64,000 nucleotides of DNA from assembly GCF_002934065.1 (NCBI RefSeq), contig NZ_CP018049.1, positions 1,920,501-1,984,500 on the forward strand. Direction: 5' to 3'. The notes below the pieces were generated by a model that did not search any database, was not told where the DNA came from, and worked only from the letters and a program-made list of their open reading frames with translations. Shown piece after piece: positions 1-8,858 of the stretch. The translations under genes and the position numbers were made by a program. Position 1 is the first letter of the stretch. Each line of letters opens with the position of its first letter. This DNA comes from Pseudomonas orientalis (GTDB taxonomy: Bacteria > Pseudomonadota > Gammaproteobacteria > Pseudomonadales > Pseudomonadaceae).

Positions 1-57
1 ACCCAGGATCAAAGCAAGAAAATAGGGCAGGGCGGGGAAGCGGGCAGTCGCGGGCAT
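1..57 (-). CDS. 5' end of an unidentified protein, cut by the window edge
   Basis: An ATG at 57 on the minus strand opens 19 codons that reach the window edge. The peptide begins MPATARFPALPYFLALILG, a short polar start followed by a hydrophobic stretch, as in a membrane protein or a signal anchor. It would be transcribed divergently from the binding-protein gene to its right. There is no strong ribosome binding site. Nothing further can be said about function from 19 residues. Confidence 0.45.
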   Translation of the reverse strand, partial: MPATARFPALPYFLALILG

Positions 58-389
58 GGTCGGCTTATCTGGGAGAGCAAAGGCGCGCATCTTACCCGGA
101 TTTGGCGCGCGCCAGTGCGGCTGCATAATTTTGACATGCAAACTTCGGGCGTGATTCTGACGATAACTCCTACAAAACGTCCTGCTGGCGATGTGATGTC
201 GTTTCCTGCTCAACCAAGGTCGCTGACAGAGCAGGGTAAAGGCCTCGGCAGGTTGATGATAAAACTGTCAGTACTCCACTGATGCCTCAGCGACCGGATC
301 GATGCGCGTGAAGGGGGCGCGGTGCACCGTATAACAACAGGTTGACGTCGCTCGGCATTCGTCGGGCGCAGCACTTTCGGGGAAGTAAT
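58..389. other. intergenic region between divergent genes
   Basis: About 330 bases between the leftmost minus-strand start and the betaine-binding protein gene. It presumably holds the promoters for both. I see no hairpin with a T-run and no REP palindrome here, and no -35/-10 pair good enough to call. The only clear signal is the GGGGAAG ribosome binding site just before 390. Confidence 0.4.
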
Positions 390-1241
390 ATGAAGATGCG
401 ACGACTCTTGGGCGCAGCTGCCACGCTGGTAGTTGCGATGGGCTCCACACTGGCCAGTGCCGACAGCAAAACCCTGAGCATCGGCTATGTGGATGGCTGG
501 TCCGACAGCGTGGCCACCACCCATGTGGCGGCTGAAGTGATCAAGCAAAAGCTCGGCTATGACGTGAAGCTGCAAGCGGTCGCCACCGGGATCATGTGGC
601 AGGGTGTGGCCACCGGTAAGCTCGATGCCATGCTGTCCGCCTGGCTGCCGGTGACCCACGGCGAATACTGGACCAAGAACAAGGACAAGGTGGTCGACTA
701 CGGCCCCAACTTCAAGGATGCGAAAATTGGCTTGATCGTGCCGGAGTACGTCAAGGCCAAGTCCATCGAAGACCTCAAGACCGACACCACCTTCAAAAAC
801 AAAATCGTCGGCATCGACGCCGGTTCAGGCGTGATGCTCAAGACCGACGAGGCCATCAAGCAATACGGGCTCGACTACAAACTGCAAGCCAGCTCGGGCG
901 CCGCAATGATCGCCGAACTGACCCGCGCCGAAGACAAGCAGGATTCCATCGCGGTCACCGGTTGGGTGCCGCACTGGATGTTCGCCAAGTGGAAACTGCG
1001 TTTCCTGGAAGACCCGAAAGGCGTTTATGGTGCTGCTGAAACCGTCAACAGCATCGGCAGCAAGGGCCTGGAGGCGAAAGCGCCGGAAGTGGCGGCGTTC
1101 CTGAAGAAATTCCAGTGGGCCTCCAAGGATGAAATCGGTGAAGTCATGCTGGCCATTCAAGAGGGCGCCAAGCCCGATGCCGCGGCCAAGGATTGGGTCG
1201 CCAAGCACCCTGAGCGCGTCGCCGAGTGGACCGCTAAATAA
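390..1241 (+). CDS. Periplasmic glycine betaine/choline-type ABC substrate-binding protein
   Basis: A 283-residue OpuAC-type solute-binding protein. A signal peptide (MKMRRLLGAAATLVVAMG..., cleavage probably after ...TLASA) is followed by a two-lobe binding fold beginning SKTLSIGYVDGWSDSVATTH. The WLPVTHGEYW and VTGWVPHWMF segments supply the tryptophans that form the aromatic cage for quaternary amines in this family. The open frame extends 16 codons upstream, but the ATG at 390 has GGGGAAG six bases before it and starts the signal peptide, so it is preferred. It probably captures glycine betaine, carnitine or choline in the periplasm for an ABC importer. No ATPase or permease gene lies next to it on this side, so it looks like an orphan binding protein sharing a transporter encoded elsewhere; that is inference. 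A REP pair follows the stop codon. Confidence 0.85.
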   Translation: MKMRRLLGAAATLVVAMGSTLASADSKTLSIGYVDGWSDSVATTHVAAEVIKQKLGYDVKLQAVATGIMWQGVATGKLDAMLSAWLPVTHGEYWTKNKDKVVDYGPNFKDAKIGLIVPEYVKAKSIEDLKTDTTFKNKIVGIDAGSGVMLKTDEAIKQYGLDYKLQASSGAAMIAELTRAEDKQDSIAVTGWVPHWMFAKWKLRFLEDPKGVYGAAETVNSIGSKGLEAKAPEVAAFLKKFQWASKDEIGEVMLAIQEGAKPDAAAKDWVAKHPERVAEWTAK

Positions 1242-1256
1242 AAGCCACTGATGTAC

Positions 1257-1347
1257 CTGTGGGAGGGGGCTTGCCCCCGATTGCGACAGTTCAGTCAGCG
1301 CAGTGTTGACTGACCTACCGCATCGGGGGCAAGCCCCCTCCCACATT
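1257..1347. repeat. REP doublet (REPIN), family A
   Basis: Two inverted copies of the REP palindrome (GTGGGAGGGGGCTTGCCCCC and its complement) face each other across about 40 bases, directly after the binding-protein gene. Each copy is itself a hairpin. Such doublets lie downstream of genes in fluorescent pseudomonads and are mobilised in trans by RAYT transposases. It may also protect the 3' end of the mRNA. Confidence 0.9.
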
Positions 1348-1494
1348 GATTTCATTCGTCCTCAAATTTTTCTGTGCTCCAGCAAACCCTCGCTACACTC
1401 GATCTACTACTAAGGTCGTCTGGAACCCTTTCCACAGCCGCATACAGTGGATACGTTCCAATAATAAAAAAGCTGTGCTGCGAGGATAAAAACA

Positions 1495-1806
1495 ATGAAC
1501 GACAGCATTTACCTCTCGATTCAAAACAGCCCGCGTTTCAAGGAGCTGGTCAGGAAAAGGGAAAGATTCGCCTGGATTCTCTCGGCGATCATGCTAGGGC
1601 TTTACTCCGGATTCATCCTGTTGATCGCCTACGGGCCGCAAGTGCTGGGGGCCAAGCTCAGCCCTGGTTCATCCATCACCTGGGGCATCCCCATTGGGGT
1701 CGGGCTGATTGTCTCGGCCTTCATCCTCACCGGCATCTATGTACGACGCGCCAACGGCGAATTCGACGACCTGAACAATGCGATTCTCAAGGAGGCTGCG
1801 CAATGA
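1495..1806 (+). CDS. DUF485 inner-membrane protein, partner of the acetate permease
   Basis: A 103-residue protein of the DUF485 (YjcH) family. A short cytoplasmic N-terminus ([16 protein letters not shown]) is followed by two hydrophobic helices, at about residues 26-48 and 60-82, and a charged C-terminal tail. The ATG at 1495 is preceded by GAGGA about ten bases upstream. Its stop codon overlaps the start of actP (ATGA at 1803), so the two are translationally coupled, as in the acs-yjcH-actP operon of enterobacteria. Its role is unknown; the conserved pairing suggests it helps assembly or function of the acetate symporter. Confidence 0.9.
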   Translation: MNDSIYLSIQNSPRFKELVRKRERFAWILSAIMLGLYSGFILLIAYGPQVLGAKLSPGSSITWGIPIGVGLIVSAFILTGIYVRRANGEFDDLNNAILKEAAQ

Positions 1807-3461
1807 TCCGTCGTCTATTGGCTGTATTCGCCGCTTCAGTCTTTGCGCCCGCCGTTTGGGCGGCCGATGCATTGACCGGTGAAGTGCACAAGCAACCGCT
1901 GAATATTGCAGCGATCCTGATGTTCGTGGCCTTTGTCGGCGCGACGTTGTGCATCACCTACTGGGCCTCCAAGCGCAACAACTCGGCGGCCGACTACTAT
2001 GCGGCCGGCGGCAAGATCACCGGTTTCCAGAACGGCCTGGCGATCGCCGGCGACTATATGTCGGCCGCGTCCTTCCTGGGGATTTCCGCGCTGGTGTTCA
2101 CCTCCGGTTATGACGGCCTGATCTACTCGATCGGCTTCCTGGTGGGCTGGCCGATCATCCTGTTCCTGATCGCCGAGCGCCTGCGTAACCTGGGCAAGTA
2201 CACCTTTGCTGACGTGGCGTCCTATCGCCTCGGGCAAACCCAGATTCGCAGCCTGTCGGCCTGTGGTTCGCTGGTGGTGGTAGCGTTCTACCTGATCGCG
2301 CAGATGGTCGGCGCGGGCAAGCTGATCCAACTGCTGTTCGGCCTCGATTACCATGTGGCGGTGATTCTGGTGGGCATCCTGATGTGCCTGTACGTACTGT
2401 TCGGCGGCATGCTGGCGACCACCTGGGTGCAGATCATCAAGGCGGTGCTGCTGCTGTCCGGTGCCTCGTTCATGGCGCTGATGGTGATGAAGCACGTGAA
2501 CTTCGACTTCAATATGCTGTTCTCCGAGGCGATCAAGGTTCACCCTAAAGGTGAAGCGATCATGAGCCCGGGCGGTCTGGTGAAAGATCCGATCTCGGCG
2601 TTCTCCCTGGGGCTTGCCCTGATGTTCGGTACTGCGGGCCTGCCGCACATCCTGATGCGCTTCTTCACCGTGAGCGACGCCAAGGAAGCGCGTAAGAGCG
2701 TGCTGTATGCCACCGGCTTTATCGGCTACTTCTATATCCTGACGTTCATCATCGGCTTTGGCGCGATCCTGCTGGTCAGCACCAACCCGGCGTTCAAGGA
2801 CGCGGCCGGTGCTCTGCTCGGCGGCAACAACATGGCGGCGGTGCACCTGGCCAACGCGGTGGGCGGCAGTATCTTCCTGGGCTTCATCTCGGCCGTGGCC
2901 TTCGCCACCATCCTTGCGGTGGTTGCCGGCTTGACTCTGGCAGGTGCTTCGGCGGTGTCCCACGACCTGTACGCCAGCGTGATCAAGAAAGGCAAGGCCA
3001 ACGAGAAGGACGAGATTCGCGTGTCGAAGATCACCACCATCGCCCTGGCGGTGTTGGCTATCGGCCTGGGGATTCTGTTCGAAAGCCAGAACATTGCGTT
3101 CATGGTCGGCCTGGCGTTCTCGATTGCCGCCAGCTGTAATTTCCCGGTACTGCTGCTTTCCATGTACTGGAAAAACCTCACCACCCGTGGCGCCATGATT
3201 GGTGGCTGGCTGGGCCTGGTCAGTGCCGTTGGCCTGATGATCCTGGGGCCGACCATCTGGGTCTCGATCCTGCACCATGAAAAAGCCATCTTCCCGTACG
3301 AGTACCCGGCGCTGTTCTCGATGATCATTGCGTTCGTCGGTATCTGGTTCTTCTCCATCACCGACAAGTCGGCGGCGGCGGAGAAAGAGCGTGCGCTGTA
3401 CTTCCCGCAGTTTGTGCGTTCGCAGACGGGGCTGGGAGCGAGTGGGGCGGTTAACCACTAA
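1803..3461 (+). CDS. actP: Cation/acetate symporter ActP
   Basis: A 552-residue sodium:solute symporter (SSF family), close to the 549 residues of E. coli ActP. It begins with a cleavable signal sequence ([20 protein letters not shown]), unusual for transporters but typical of ActP, followed by about 13 hydrophobic helices. The SSF signature region ([36 protein letters not shown]) is intact. It imports acetate and related short carboxylates, driven by a cation gradient, feeding acetyl-CoA synthesis and the TCA cycle encoded a few kilobases away. The open frame extends far upstream through the DUF485 gene in another frame; the ATG at 1803 is chosen because it gives the signal peptide and the four-base overlap with the upstream gene. 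A rho-independent terminator follows. Confidence 0.95.
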   Translation: MIRRLLAVFAASVFAPAVWAADALTGEVHKQPLNIAAILMFVAFVGATLCITYWASKRNNSAADYYAAGGKITGFQNGLAIAGDYMSAASFLGISALVFTSGYDGLIYSIGFLVGWPIILFLIAERLRNLGKYTFADVASYRLGQTQIRSLSACGSLVVVAFYLIAQMVGAGKLIQLLFGLDYHVAVILVGILMCLYVLFGGMLATTWVQIIKAVLLLSGASFMALMVMKHVNFDFNMLFSEAIKVHPKGEAIMSPGGLVKDPISAFSLGLALMFGTAGLPHILMRFFTVSDAKEARKSVLYATGFIGYFYILTFIIGFGAILLVSTNPAFKDAAGALLGGNNMAAVHLANAVGGSIFLGFISAVAFATILAVVAGLTLAGASAVSHDLYASVIKKGKANEKDEIRVSKITTIALAVLAIGLGILFESQNIAFMVGLAFSIAASCNFPVLLLSMYWKNLTTRGAMIGGWLGLVSAVGLMILGPTIWVSILHHEKAIFPYEYPALFSMIIAFVGIWFFSITDKSAAAEKERALYFPQFVRSQTGLGASGAVNH

Positions 3462-3478
3462 GCTTTTAGAGGGATGAA

Positions 3479-3514
3479 GAAATGCCCCGGTCGAAAGGCT
3501 GGGGTATTTTTTTG
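3479..3514 (+). terminator. Rho-independent terminator of actP
   Basis: The stem TGCCCCGG / CTGGGGTA with a short loop is followed by seven T residues, 20 bases after the actP stop codon. Confidence 0.85.
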
Positions 3515-3542
3515 TCTGGAGATTTGTGGTGTCTGGTCTGGC

Positions 3543-3642
3543 CTCATCGGGGGCAGGCCCCCTCCCACACTGGATTGCGTTTACACATCTGAACGTGTGA
3601 ATACAGTCAAATGTGGGAGGGGGCTTGCCCCCGATGAGGCCA
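3543..3642. repeat. REP doublet (REPIN), family A
   Basis: Two family-A REP palindromes in inverted orientation (ATCGGGGGCAGGCCCCCTCC and GGAGGGGGCTTGCCCCCGAT) lie between the convergent actP and gltA genes. The left copy has one base change (CAGG for CAAG). Confidence 0.9.
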
Positions 3643-3654
3643 GCTCAGACGACA

Positions 3655-3690
3655 CAAATAAAAACGGCCTCCACTAAGGGAGGCCGTTCT
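3655..3690 (-). terminator. Rho-independent terminator of gltA
   Basis: Read on the minus strand, the stem AACGGCCTCC / GGAGGCCGTT (4-5 base loop) is followed by TTTTTATTTG, about 25 bases beyond the gltA stop. Confidence 0.9.
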
Positions 3691-3713
3691 CAGTACAGCT
3701 CGCAGCTAAATGC

Positions 3714-5003
3714 TTACTTGCGATCTTCCAGCTTGGTAATGTCACGCGACTCATAGCCGGTGTACAACTGGCGCGGGCGGCCAATCTTGTACGGGCTCGA
3801 GAGCATTTCCTTCCAGTGGGAGATCCAGCCCACGGTCCGCGCCAGGGCGAAGATCACGGTGAACATGCTGGTTGGAATGCCGATCGCCTTGAGGATGATC
3901 CCCGAGTAGAAGTCGACGTTCGGGTACAGCGAGCGTTCGATGAAGTAAGGGTCGGTCAGGGCGATCTCTTCCAGGCGCATGGCCAGTTCGAGTTGCGGAT
4001 CGTTCTTGATGCCCAGTTCCTTCAACACTTCGTCGCAGGTCTGCTTCATGACGGTGGCGCGCGGGTCGCGGTTCTTGTAGACCCGGTGACCGAAGCCCAT
4101 CAACTTGAACGGGTCGTTCTTGTCCTTGGCCTTGGCGATGAATTTGTCGATGTTCGAGACATCGCCGATTTCATCGAGCATGGTCAATACGGCTTCGTTC
4201 GCACCGCCGTGGGCAGGGCCCCACAGGGCGGCAATGCCGGCGGCGATACAGGCGAACGGGTTGGCGCCCGAAGAGCCGGCCAGACGCACGGTAGAGGTGG
4301 AGGCGTTCTGTTCGTGGTCGGCGTGGAGGATAAAGATCCGGTCCATGGCCTTGGCGAGCACCGGGCTGATCGGTTTGATCTCGCACGGCGTGTTGAACAT
4401 CATGTGCAGGAAGTTTTCCGCGTACGTCAGGTCGTTGCGCGGGTACATCATGGGTTGGCCCATGGAGTACTTGTACACCATGGCGGCCAGGGTCGGCATC
4501 TTGGCAACCAGGCGGATCGCGGAAATTTCGCGATGCTGCGGGTTATTGATGTCCAGGGAGTCGTGATAGAAGGCCGACAGGGCGCCGACCACACCGCACA
4601 TGACGGCCATCGGGTGGGCGTCGCGACGGAAGCCGTTGAAGAAGGTCTTCAACTGCTCGTGAACCATGGTGTGGTTCTTCACGGTGCTGACGAACTGGGC
4701 TTTCTGCTCGGTTGTTGGCAATTCGCCATTTAGCAGCAGGTAGCAGGTTTCCAGGTAGTCCGACTGTTCGGCGAGTTGCTCGATCGGGTAGCCGCGGTGA
4801 AGCAGAATGCCATTGTCGCCATCGATATAGGTGATCTTCGACTCGCAAGAGGCGGTCGACATGAAGCCTGGGTCGAAAGTGAAACGGCCCGTGGCCGTCA
4901 GGCCCCGTACGTCGATTACATCGGGACCAACGGTGCCGGTTAAAATGGGCAGCTCGACGGGGGCTGCGCCCTCGATGATCAACTGCGCTTTTTTGTCAGC
5001 CAT
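3714..5003 (-). CDS. gltA: Citrate synthase GltA
   Basis: A 429-residue type II (Gram-negative hexameric) citrate synthase that condenses acetyl-CoA and oxaloacetate to citrate, the entry step of the TCA cycle. The catalytic triad contexts are present: His in [10 protein letters not shown], His in [13 protein letters not shown] and Asp in NVDFYSGI. The N-terminal beta-rich extension typical of the NADH-inhibited enzymes ([20 protein letters not shown]) is also present. The ATG at 5003 has a perfect AGGAGG four bases upstream. It diverges from sdhC, and both start from well-formed sigma70 promoters in the shared 365-base intergenic region. Confidence 0.98.
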   Translation of the reverse strand: MADKKAQLIIEGAAPVELPILTGTVGPDVIDVRGLTATGRFTFDPGFMSTASCESKITYIDGDNGILLHRGYPIEQLAEQSDYLETCYLLLNGELPTTEQKAQFVSTVKNHTMVHEQLKTFFNGFRRDAHPMAVMCGVVGALSAFYHDSLDINNPQHREISAIRLVAKMPTLAAMVYKYSMGQPMMYPRNDLTYAENFLHMMFNTPCEIKPISPVLAKAMDRIFILHADHEQNASTSTVRLAGSSGANPFACIAAGIAALWGPAHGGANEAVLTMLDEIGDVSNIDKFIAKAKDKNDPFKLMGFGHRVYKNRDPRATVMKQTCDEVLKELGIKNDPQLELAMRLEEIALTDPYFIERSLYPNVDFYSGIILKAIGIPTSMFTVIFALARTVGWISHWKEMLSSPYKIGRPRQLYTGYESRDITKLEDRK

Positions 5004-5061
5004 GTGGCCTCCTATTTATGCTTCAAATCATCAGACAGACCCCCCACGCAGGGCCCGCACC

Positions 5062-5089
5062 ACTATAGTGAGATAAATTCAGATGTCAA
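5062..5089 (-). promoter_or_regulatory. Sigma70 promoter of gltA
   Basis: On the minus strand TTGACA (5084-5089) and TATAGT (5062-5067) are separated by 16 bases, giving a 5' untranslated region of about 50 bases. A perfect consensus -35 with a strong -10 fits high constitutive expression of citrate synthase. Confidence 0.75.
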
Positions 5090-5203
5090 TTTGCCTAAAG
5101 TCTTGCTCCAGAAGGCTTTAACCGTACTTTTTCGTCGAAATTGCCTGCCATTTACGCCTTTTATCCCGTCAGCGCAATCAGCTATTAGGGTGAGGTGTGC
5201 GCG

Positions 5204-5232
5204 TTGTCATTAGTAACCTAACTGTCTATACT
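5204..5232 (+). promoter_or_regulatory. Sigma70 promoter of the sdhCDAB-suc operon
   Basis: TTGTCA (5204-5209) and TATACT (5227-5232) are separated by 17 bases on the plus strand. Transcription would start near 5240, leaving a leader of about 130 bases before sdhC. The leader contains an 11-base direct repeat, GTCGCACTCCC, near 5277 and 5309, and a CCCCAACAAC tract shortly before the start codon, so it has room for post-transcriptional control (sRNA or Hfq/Crc); that last point is inference. Confidence 0.7.
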
Positions 5233-5368
5233 CGGCCACCGACCGCCAAGGGCTTTTGGGCTTGCTTTCATTGGGGGTCGCACTCCCTGGGTGGTGCTTA
5301 CCTGACCAGTCGCACTCCCCAACAACTTTGCCCTGATTGTTAGGGGCTCTTCAGTGTGAAAAAAAGCC

Positions 5369-5743
5369 GTGAATAGCCAACGACCTGTAAACCTAGACCT
5401 AAGGACCATCAAACTCCCCATCACCGGCGTTACGTCGTTCCTGCACCGTGTTTCCGGCATCATCCTGTTCCTGGGCCTGGGCATCATGCTTTATGCATTG
5501 AGCAAATCCCTGGGTTCCGAGGAAGGTTTTGCCGAGGTGAAGGCAACCTTGACCAGCCCGCTGGCCAAGTTCGTAGCATGGGGCCTCCTGTCCTCTCTTC
5601 TGTATCACCTGGTAGCCGGCGTGCGCCATTTGATCATGGACATGGGCATCGGTGAGACGCTGGAAGGCGGCCGCCTGGGCTCGAAAATCATCATCGCCAT
5701 TTCCGTGGTGCTGATCGTTCTGGCAGGAGTTTGGATATGGTAA
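5369..5743 (+). CDS. sdhC: Succinate dehydrogenase cytochrome b556 subunit SdhC
   Basis: A 124-residue membrane anchor of complex II with three hydrophobic helices. The quinone-site motif TSFLHRVSG (Ser23, Arg27) and the haem-ligand context LLYHLVAGVRHLIMDMG (His80) are intact. The likely start is the GTG at 5369, because this frame is closed by TGA at 5357. The preceding codons AAA AAA GCC resemble the MKKAV- start I recall for P. aeruginosa SdhC, but here no in-frame start codon exists before 5369. There is no clear Shine-Dalgarno. It is the first gene of sdhCDAB-sucAB-lpd-sucCD, and it overlaps sdhD. Confidence 0.93.
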   Translation: MNSQRPVNLDLRTIKLPITGVTSFLHRVSGIILFLGLGIMLYALSKSLGSEEGFAEVKATLTSPLAKFVAWGLLSSLLYHLVAGVRHLIMDMGIGETLEGGRLGSKIIIAISVVLIVLAGVWIW

Positions 5744-6105
5744 CCAGCGTAACGAATCTGTCGCGTTCGGGCCTCTATGACTGGATGGCACAGCGTGTGT
5801 CTGCGGTCGTTCTCGCGGCTTATTTCATTTTCCTGATCGGATACCTCGTCGCAAACCCGGGCATCGGCTTTGAGCAGTGGCACGGCCTGTTCGCCCACAA
5901 TGCGATGCGAATCTTCAGCCTGCTGGCCCTTGTCGCCCTGGGCGCTCACGCCTGGGTCGGCATGTGGACCATCGCGACCGACTACCTGACGCCAATGGCG
6001 CTGGGCAAGTCCGCGACCGCAGTCCGTTTCCTCTTCCAGGCAGTATGCGGCATCGCGATGTTCGCTTACTTCGTCTGGGGTGTGCAGATTCTTTGGGGTA
6101 TCTGA
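5737..6105 (+). CDS. sdhD: Succinate dehydrogenase membrane anchor subunit SdhD
   Basis: A 122-residue integral membrane subunit with three hydrophobic helices. With SdhC it binds haem b and ubiquinone and anchors SdhAB at the inner membrane. The ATG at 5737 lies inside the end of sdhC (seven-base overlap) and has AGGAG seven bases upstream, which decides it over the TTG two codons earlier. The SRSGLYDWMAQRVSAVVLAA segment matches the N-terminal amphipathic region and quinone-site arginine of the family. The haem/quinone-proximal TIATDYLTP loop is present. Confidence 0.93.
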   Translation: MVTSVTNLSRSGLYDWMAQRVSAVVLAAYFIFLIGYLVANPGIGFEQWHGLFAHNAMRIFSLLALVALGAHAWVGMWTIATDYLTPMALGKSATAVRFLFQAVCGIAMFAYFVWGVQILWGI

Positions 6106-6108
6106 TTC

Positions 6109-7881
6109 ATGGCTAACATTCCAACTATTTCCTTCGACGCCATCATTATTGGTGGCGGCGGTGCTGGCATGCGCGCTGCGCTGCAGCTGGCCCAGGGTGG
6201 TCACAAGACCGCCGTGATCACCAAGGTGTTCCCGACCCGTTCGCACACCGTATCGGCCCAGGGTGGCATCACCTGCGCCATCGCCTCCGCCGACCCGAAC
6301 GATGACTGGCGCTGGCACATGTACGATACCGTCAAGGGTTCCGACTACATCGGTGACCAGGACGCTATCGAATACATGTGTCAGGAAGGCCCGGCTGCGG
6401 TATTCGAGCTGGACCACATGGGTCTGCCGTTCTCCCGTACCGAGCAAGGCCGTATCTACCAGCGTCCATTCGGCGGCCAGTCGAAGGATTACGGTAAAGG
6501 CGGGCAGGCTGCCCGTACCTGCGCCGCGTCCGACCGTACCGGTCACGCGCTGCTGCACACCCTTTATCAGGGCAACCTGAAAGCCGGTACCACGTTCCTG
6601 AACGAGTACTACGCTGTCGATCTGGTGAAGAACGGCAAGGGCGAGTTCGTCGGCGTGATCGCCATCTGCATCGAAACCGGTGAAACCACCTACATCCGCG
6701 CCAAGGCGACTGTCCTGGCGACCGGCGGTGCAGGTCGTATCTACGCGTCCACCACCAACGCCCTGATCAACACCGGTGACGGCGTCGGCATGGCCCTGCG
6801 TGCAGGCGTGCCGGTGCAGGACATCGAAATGTGGCAGTTCCACCCGACCGGCATCGCCGGCGCCGGTGTACTGGTGACCGAAGGTTGCCGTGGTGAAGGT
6901 GGTTACCTGATCAACAAGCACGGCGAGCGTTTCATGGAGCGTTATGCTCCGAACGCTAAAGACCTTGCCGGTCGTGACGTTGTGGCCCGTTCGATGGTTA
7001 AAGAGATCATCGCCGGCAACGGCTGTGGCCCGAACGGCGACCACGTGCTGCTCAAGCTCGATCACCTGGGCGAAGAAGTGCTGCACAGCCGCCTGCCAGG
7101 TATCTGCGAGCTGTCCAAGACTTTTGCCCACGTTGACCCGGTGGTTGCTCCGGTTCCGGTGGTTCCGACCTGCCACTATATGATGGGCGGCGTGCCGACC
7201 AACATTCATGGCCAGGCCATCACCCAGAATGCCGAAGGCGTGGACGAGATCATTCACGGCCTGTTCGCGGTAGGCGAAGTGGCTTGCGTATCGGTTCACG
7301 GTGCCAACCGCCTGGGCGGCAACTCGCTGCTCGACCTGGTGGTATTCGGCCGCGCTGCCGGCCTGCACCTGGAAAAAGCCCTGACCGACGGCATCGAATA
7401 CGATGACGCCACCGATGCCAACATCGAAGCCGCCCTGGCGCGCCTGAACGCTCTGAACGAGCGCACTGATGGCGAAGACGTGGCAACCCTGCGTCGCGAG
7501 CTGCAAAGCTGCATGCAGAACTACTTCGGTGTGTTCCGTACTGGCGAATACATGCAGAAGGGTATCGCCCAGTTGGCCGACCTGCGCGCACGCATCGCCA
7601 ACGTCAAGATCAACGACAAGAGCCAGGCGTTCAACACCGCTCGTATCGAAGCCCTTGAGCTGCAGAACCTGCTGGAAGTGGCCGAAGCGACGGCGATCGC
7701 CGCCGAGGTTCGCAAGGAATCCCGTGGTGCTCATGCCCGTGAAGACTTTGAAGACCGCGACGACGAGAACTGGTTGTGCCACACCCTGTACTTCCCGGGT
7801 GACAAGCGCGTGACCAAGCGTGCCGTGAACTTCTCGCCGAAGACGGTGCCGACGTTTGAACCGAAGATTCGGACTTACTAA
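6109..7881 (+). CDS. sdhA: Succinate dehydrogenase flavoprotein subunit SdhA
   Basis: A 590-residue flavoprotein that oxidises succinate to fumarate using covalently bound FAD. The dinucleotide-binding motif [14 protein letters not shown] is at residues 12-25. The flavinylated histidine is His46 in [11 protein letters not shown], and the substrate-binding and catalytic segments [20 protein letters not shown] and [19 protein letters not shown] are all present. It starts three bases after the sdhD stop. Length and domain order are standard, and nothing is missing. Confidence 0.98.
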   Translation: MANIPTISFDAIIIGGGGAGMRAALQLAQGGHKTAVITKVFPTRSHTVSAQGGITCAIASADPNDDWRWHMYDTVKGSDYIGDQDAIEYMCQEGPAAVFELDHMGLPFSRTEQGRIYQRPFGGQSKDYGKGGQAARTCAASDRTGHALLHTLYQGNLKAGTTFLNEYYAVDLVKNGKGEFVGVIAICIETGETTYIRAKATVLATGGAGRIYASTTNALINTGDGVGMALRAGVPVQDIEMWQFHPTGIAGAGVLVTEGCRGEGGYLINKHGERFMERYAPNAKDLAGRDVVARSMVKEIIAGNGCGPNGDHVLLKLDHLGEEVLHSRLPGICELSKTFAHVDPVVAPVPVVPTCHYMMGGVPTNIHGQAITQNAEGVDEIIHGLFAVGEVACVSVHGANRLGGNSLLDLVVFGRAAGLHLEKALTDGIEYDDATDANIEAALARLNALNERTDGEDVATLRRELQSCMQNYFGVFRTGEYMQKGIAQLADLRARIANVKINDKSQAFNTARIEALELQNLLEVAEATAIAAEVRKESRGAHAREDFEDRDDENWLCHTLYFPGDKRVTKRAVNFSPKTVPTFEPKIRTY

Positions 7882-7892
7882 GGGTGGCTGCC

Positions 7893-8597
7893 ATGTTGAA
7901 AGTCAGTGTTTATCGCTACAACCCTGATCAGGACGCCGCGCCGTTCATGCAGGAATTCCAGGTCGATACCGGCGGTAAAGACCTGATGGTGCTGGATGTT
8001 TTGGCACTGATCAAAGAGCAGGACGAAGGTTTCTCCTATCGTCGCTCTTGCCGTGAAGGTGTGTGCGGTTCCGACGGCATGAACATCAACGGCAAAAACG
8101 GCCTGGCGTGCATCACGCCGCTGTCGGCCGTGGTCAAGGGCAACAAGCTGATCGTTCGTCCACTGCCAGGTTTGCCGGTTATCCGTGACCTGGTCGTCGA
8201 TATGAGCATCTTCTACAAGCAATACGAGAAAGTTAAGCCGTTCCTGCAGAACGACACGCCGGCTCCGGCCATCGAGCGTCTGCAGTCCCCGGAAGAGCGC
8301 GAAAAACTCGACGGTCTGTACGAGTGCATCCTGTGCGCTTGCTGCTCGACGTCGTGCCCGTCCTTCTGGTGGAACCCGGACAAGTTCCTGGGCCCGGCTG
8401 CGCTGCTGCAAGCCTACCGCTTCCTGGCAGACAGCCGTGACACCAAGACGTCCGAGCGTCTGGCTTCACTGGATGACCCGTTCAGCGTATTCCGCTGCCG
8501 CGGGATCATGAACTGCGTCAACGTATGTCCCAAAGGCCTGAACCCGACTAAGGCCATTGGTCACATCCGTAACATGCTGCTGCAGAGCGGCGTGTAA
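7893..8597 (+). CDS. sdhB: Succinate dehydrogenase iron-sulfur subunit SdhB
   Basis: A 234-residue electron-transfer subunit of complex II. Three cysteine clusters are in order: CREGVCGSDG...LAC for the [2Fe-2S] centre, CILCACCSTSCP for the [4Fe-4S] centre and CRGIMNCVNVCPKG for the [3Fe-4S] centre next to the quinone site. The frame also opens at a GTG three codons upstream, but the ATG at 7893 (MLKVSVYRYNP) matches the usual start and sits behind AAGGGTGG. It lies 11 bases after sdhA. Confidence 0.97.
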   Translation: MLKVSVYRYNPDQDAAPFMQEFQVDTGGKDLMVLDVLALIKEQDEGFSYRRSCREGVCGSDGMNINGKNGLACITPLSAVVKGNKLIVRPLPGLPVIRDLVVDMSIFYKQYEKVKPFLQNDTPAPAIERLQSPEEREKLDGLYECILCACCSTSCPSFWWNPDKFLGPAALLQAYRFLADSRDTKTSERLASLDDPFSVFRCRGIMNCVNVCPKGLNPTKAIGHIRNMLLQSGV

Positions 8598-8636
8598 CTG
8601 ACGTTGCAGTAAAAGCAGGACCGTTGTGCCCGTAAA

Positions 8637-8675
8637 TGCTGCGGCGCAGGCTTCAACCGGCGCCGTAGTTTTAAC
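8637..8675 (+). terminator. Possible attenuator/terminator hairpin between sdhB and sucA
   Basis: The stem TGCGGCGC / GCGCCGTA (one G-T pair) around a 12-base loop is followed by GTTTTAAC, in the 261-base gap between sdhB and sucA. The T-run is short, so this may only reduce read-through or mark an mRNA processing point. The rest of the gap shows no gene. Confidence 0.4.
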
Positions 8676-8858
8676 TTGAGCAGCGACTTACAAAGCCGCG
8701 GCTCTTATTTTGAAGAAATGAGACAAGCAGGGGCATTCGGGTTGGTACCCGAACTATCAGCGTGATCCTAGTGGCTTGTTCTGGTCGCTGCACTTGGCCT
8801 TTTGCAAGCAAACTCGGTGTTTTCGCCGGTGGTGTCCCCAAATCGAGGGTGACCAAGC

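Noticed and set aside
1374..1802. An N-terminal extension of ActP through the DUF485 gene
   Set aside because: The upstream part is out of frame with the DUF485 gene, has no ribosome binding site and would bury the ActP signal peptide inside the protein.
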